Part shown: positions 6,103-8,191 of the stretch, in pieces
Position numbering within the stretch: the stretch's first letter is position 1
Layout of the letters: each line of letters begins with the position of its first letter
NCBI GenBank assembly: GCA_948944455.1
Contig: CARBES010000037.1
Span: 1 to 8,191, forward strand
Length of the DNA stretch: 8,191 bases
DNA from: an uncultured Candidatus Saccharibacteria bacterium
GTDB taxonomy: Bacteria; Patescibacteriota; Saccharimonadia; Saccharimonadales; Saccharimonadaceae
Reading direction: 5' to 3'
Notes under the pieces: generated by a model
Told to the model about the DNA's origin: nothing
The model's input: only the letters and a program-made list of their open reading frames with translations
Database searches by the model: none
Position numbers and translations under genes: made by a program

Positions 6103-7083
6103 ATGCCGATGAAAATAGTATCTCTATTTTCTGGTGCGGGAGGCTTAGACCTTGGGTTTGAGAAAGCTGGTTTTTTCACGATTTGGGCAAACGAGTTTGA
6201 CAAAAAAATCTGGGCAACTTTTGAGCATAATTTTCCGCATACAAAATTAGATCACAGAAGCATTACTGATGTATCAGTAGAAGAAATTCCGGACTGTGAT
6301 GGGATGATCGGAGGTCCACCGTGTCAGAGTTGGAGTGAGGCTGGTGCCGGTCGTGGTATTAACGACAAACGCGGTCAACTATTTTATGATTACATTCGTA
6401 TTATTAAAACTAAGCAACCTAAGTTTTTTTTGGTAGAAAATGTGTCTGGTATTCTCAGTGCTAGGCATCGCGAAGCCTTTACTGGTTTTCTGAAATCATT
6501 TGAAGGCTGTGGTTATACGATTAACTGGAAATTAGTTAATGCTAATGACTATGATGTACCAGAAGACCGCGAGCGTGTAATTATCGTTGGCTATCGTAAT
6601 GACTTAGGCAAAAAGTTTGAGTTTCCGAAAGAACATCCGCATAAACCTAATTTGCGCGAGGCTATTGGTGATTTGCCAGAGGCGTTGCCGGCTTTACCAA
6701 AAAATAAAACCAATGGCGATACTACCCCACTAAATAACGAATATTTGACCGGTGGTTTTTCTTCTATTTTTATGTCGCGTAATCGTGTACGCAGTTGGGA
6801 TGAGCCATCATTCACTATTCAGGCTGGCGGTAGACAGGCGCCAATACACCCGAAAGCACCGCGTATGATTAAAGTGGAAGTAAACAAGCAAATCTTTGCG
6901 CCTGGTCACGAAGACGAATATCGCCGGCTAAGCGTGCGCGAGTGCGCACGCATCCAAACTTTTCCTGACGATTTTAAGTTTATCTACACAGATGTCGCAG
7001 ATGGGTATAAAATGATTGGTAATGCTGTACCTGTTAATCTAGCAAAGGCAATAGCAGAAAAAATTAAAGAGGATTTAGAATAA
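6103..7083 (+). CDS. DNA cytosine-C5 methyltransferase, GGCC-specific (M.HaeIII-like)
   Basis: The 326-residue enzyme transfers a methyl group from S-adenosylmethionine to C5 of cytosine. The class motifs are intact and in order: I FSGAGGLDLG (9-18), IV GGPPCQSWS (70-78) with catalytic Cys74, VI VENV (111-114), VIII PEDRERV (153-159), IX RRLSVRECARIQ (274-285), and X GYKMIGNAVP (301-310). Length and layout match M.HaeIII as I remember it. The target-recognition region, including SIFMSRNRVR (221-230) and the IQAGGRQ segment, is also very close, so GGCC methylated at the inner cytosine is predicted. It is the first gene of the operon, ahead of the endonuclease, and this order lets protection come first. 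Its stop overlaps the endonuclease start by 1 base. No N-terminal DNA-binding domain or controller gene is seen. Confidence 0.95.
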   Translation: MPMKIVSLFSGAGGLDLGFEKAGFFTIWANEFDKKIWATFEHNFPHTKLDHRSITDVSVEEIPDCDGMIGGPPCQSWSEAGAGRGINDKRGQLFYDYIRIIKTKQPKFFLVENVSGILSARHREAFTGFLKSFEGCGYTINWKLVNANDYDVPEDRERVIIVGYRNDLGKKFEFPKEHPHKPNLREAIGDLPEALPALPKNKTNGDTTPLNNEYLTGGFSSIFMSRNRVRSWDEPSFTIQAGGRQAPIHPKAPRMIKVEVNKQIFAPGHEDEYRRLSVRECARIQTFPDDFKFIYTDVADGYKMIGNAVPVNLAKAIAEKIKEDLE

Positions 7084-7928
7084 TGGAAATTAATCATACT
7101 AATTCGCTAATGGCATTTGCTGCCTTAGTACGCAAAGTGTCAAGAAGGATTTCTGGAGATGCTATATCGCATAATAGAATGAATCGTATGGGCGAAGGGC
7201 TAGAATCTTTTATCAAAGATTTATATTGCGATTCGTTTGACTTGCCTGAGGAACAGAGAATACGAAAACACAGTCAGATATTCTCGTGGCTAGGCAATCA
7301 AAATAATGTTCCCGATGCTATGCTCCGCGGTGGAGATGCTATAGAAATCAAAAAAGTTGAAAACATCAAAAGTTCAATACAATTAAATAGTTCTTTTCCT
7401 AAGAATAAGCTCTATTCTGACGATACGAGGATCAGTGCGGGTTGCCGTGAATGTGAAGCCTGGACGGAACGAGATTTATTATATGCTATTGGGCAAGTGA
7501 ATAATAGCGAGTTGCGCAAACTATGGTTAATTTATGGTGACTGTTATGCTGCTAATAAAGATGTTTATACGACAGTAAGCGATACCGTTGTAGCCGGCTT
7601 GCATAGTCTATCAGATGTAACCTTAGAGGAAACAAATGAACTTGGTAGAGTGAATAGAGTAGATCCGCTAGGGATCACAGACTTGAGAGTACGCGGTATG
7701 TGGATTATTTGTAGCCCAGAAAAAGTATTTGACTATTTTTCTGATGATTTAGGCTCTTTTGCTAATATGCTTATGCTTACCGATAAATATAATAGTTTTC
7801 CTGAAGACGACCGCCGCGCAATTGAAGCTCTTGTTGGTGATAAGTTCAGGATATTGGATAAAACTATCCAGAATCCGAATAATCCAGCTATTTTATTGTC
7901 GGCAACATTATTCGCATTGGATTATTAG
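7083..7928 (+). CDS. Type II restriction endonuclease, NgoPII family (GGCC)
   Basis: The 281-residue protein should cut unmethylated GGCC. It shows the PD-(D/E)XK core as PD-x9-E-x-K: Pro77-Asp78, then Glu88-Ile89-Lys90 within GGDAIEIKK. A preceding helix MGEGLESFIKDL (36-47) carries further conserved acids. Other segments I recall from NgoPII-family enzymes are YGDCYAANKDVY (151-162) and GRVNRVDPLGITDLRVRGMW (188-207). The length is near that of the family. Its ATG shares one base with the methyltransferase stop (TAATG), and GAGG lies about 10 bases upstream, so expression is probably coupled to the methylase. Subunit number and cut position cannot be read here. No frameshift or missing catalytic residue is visible, so the system looks active. 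Confidence 0.93.
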   Translation: MEINHTNSLMAFAALVRKVSRRISGDAISHNRMNRMGEGLESFIKDLYCDSFDLPEEQRIRKHSQIFSWLGNQNNVPDAMLRGGDAIEIKKVENIKSSIQLNSSFPKNKLYSDDTRISAGCRECEAWTERDLLYAIGQVNNSELRKLWLIYGDCYAANKDVYTTVSDTVVAGLHSLSDVTLEETNELGRVNRVDPLGITDLRVRGMWIICSPEKVFDYFSDDLGSFANMLMLTDKYNSFPEDDRRAIEALVGDKFRILDKTIQNPNNPAILLSATLFALDY

Positions 7929-7980
7929 CCCTTAAATATTTTTGGGGTAATGCGGTGTGTTTGAATGTATTGTGAGCTAG

Positions 7981-8126
7981 GTTAAAGATGTCGTTATTAC
8001 CGGTAGACTATTAGCAGATAATTCGGTTTTGCTCTAATTGGGCTTAAGAGTGCTTTGGAACAAGCTGGCGAGGTGCATAAAGTTATTGCTGTTGACGCTC
8101 ACCATGTTCAATCCGCGTCCACTTGA
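7981..8126 (+). pseudogene. Possible frameshifted coding remnant
   Basis: Two short frames read like parts of one protein. The first, 7981-8034, gives VKDVVITGRLLADNS and then stops at 8035. The second, 8022-8123, gives FGFALIGLKSALEQAGEVHK and VIAVDAH, then stops at 8124. A one- or two-base change near 8022-8035 would join them. Neither has a start codon or ribosome-binding site. I cannot name the family; a Rossmann-like or DJ-1/PfpI-like C-terminus is only a guess. The end overlaps the antisense glycosyltransferase tail, so at least the last codons are not real coding. It could simply be intergenic sequence. Confidence 0.25.
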
Positions 8127-8191
8127 CATTCTTGACAAAGAGGGCTTTGAGGGCGCAGTAGACGTAGGTGATGAGGTAGAGGGGGTTGAAG
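8083..8191 (-). CDS. C-terminal end of a probable family 2 glycosyltransferase (partial)
   Basis: This is an open frame of 35 codons plus a TAA stop that enters from the right edge. The translation includes NPLYLITYVYCALKALF followed by VKNVKWTRIEHGE and a QQQ end. A hydrophobic helix followed by a basic K-W-T-R-x-E-H segment is what I recall at the C-terminus of membrane-bound glycosyltransferases of the cellulose or poly-N-acetylglucosamine synthase type. Those enzymes build extracellular or cell-envelope polysaccharides. The catalytic part is outside the window, so the assignment is tentative. Its codons are C-rich like those of the left housekeeping genes, unlike the AT-rich defence genes beside it, which suggests the defence block ends near here. 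Confidence 0.5.
   Translation of the reverse strand, partial: FNPLYLITYVYCALKALFVKNVKWTRIEHGERQQQ

Noticed and set aside
5943..6203. Minus-strand open frame across the divergent promoter region
   Set aside because: It crosses both promoters and the start of the methyltransferase, and its product is low in complexity. Its internal ATG at 6029 near AGGAG is out of frame with the helical protein.
7930..7948. Hairpin CCCT-AAA / TTT-GGGG after the endonuclease as an intrinsic terminator
   Set aside because: The stem has a mismatch and is followed by TAATGCGG, not a T-run.

Overview
The window looks like a piece of a small-genome bacterial chromosome. The left half (1 to about 4179) carries housekeeping genes, all on the minus strand. 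The right half (about 4180 to 8082) is more AT-rich and is filled with defence-type genes. The housekeeping proteins are compact: the clamp-loader delta-prime subunit has only 254 residues and no visible Walker A. Three minus-strand genes appear to start at or next to their inferred transcription start. A member of the candidate phyla radiation (for example Saccharibacteria) would fit, but this is an inference and I am not sure of it. All nine recognisable genes that end in the window stop with TAA or TAG, and the open frames make sense with the standard code.

Left block, read on the minus strand from 4179 down to 96. A protein with a PD-(D/E)XK nuclease-like N-terminus and a possible RAMA-like C-terminus is followed, one base later, by tryptophanyl-tRNA synthetase (trpS). 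After a 70-base gap come an RluA-family pseudouridine synthase and then, with a 1-base TAATG overlap, the DNA polymerase III delta-prime subunit. The spacing suggests one operon driven by an extended -10 promoter just before the nuclease gene. A second promoter with the same 13-base core (46-54) drives something that lies off the left edge.

Right block. Two minus-strand genes, each with its own consensus -10, encode an all-helical protein of unknown function (5299-6021) and a TIR/deoxyribosyltransferase-like protein with a winged-helix tail (4363-5163). A GC-rich block of about 75 bases separates them. Divergent from these is a two-gene type II restriction-modification operon: a cytosine-C5 methyltransferase very like M.HaeIII, overlapping by 1 base a PD-(D/E)XK endonuclease of the NgoPII family. 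Both families recognise GGCC. The 5.2 kb from 2983 to 8191 contain no GGCC at all, against eleven in the first 2982 bases.

Right edge. After the endonuclease there is a short stretch with what may be a frameshifted coding remnant. It meets the C-terminal end of a minus-strand gene, probably a family 2 glycosyltransferase, which runs off the window.

The likely picture is a defence island inserted between conserved genes: a GGCC restriction-modification system plus a TIR-like effector candidate and an uncharacterised helical partner candidate. I found no rRNA, tRNA, CRISPR array or insertion sequence.
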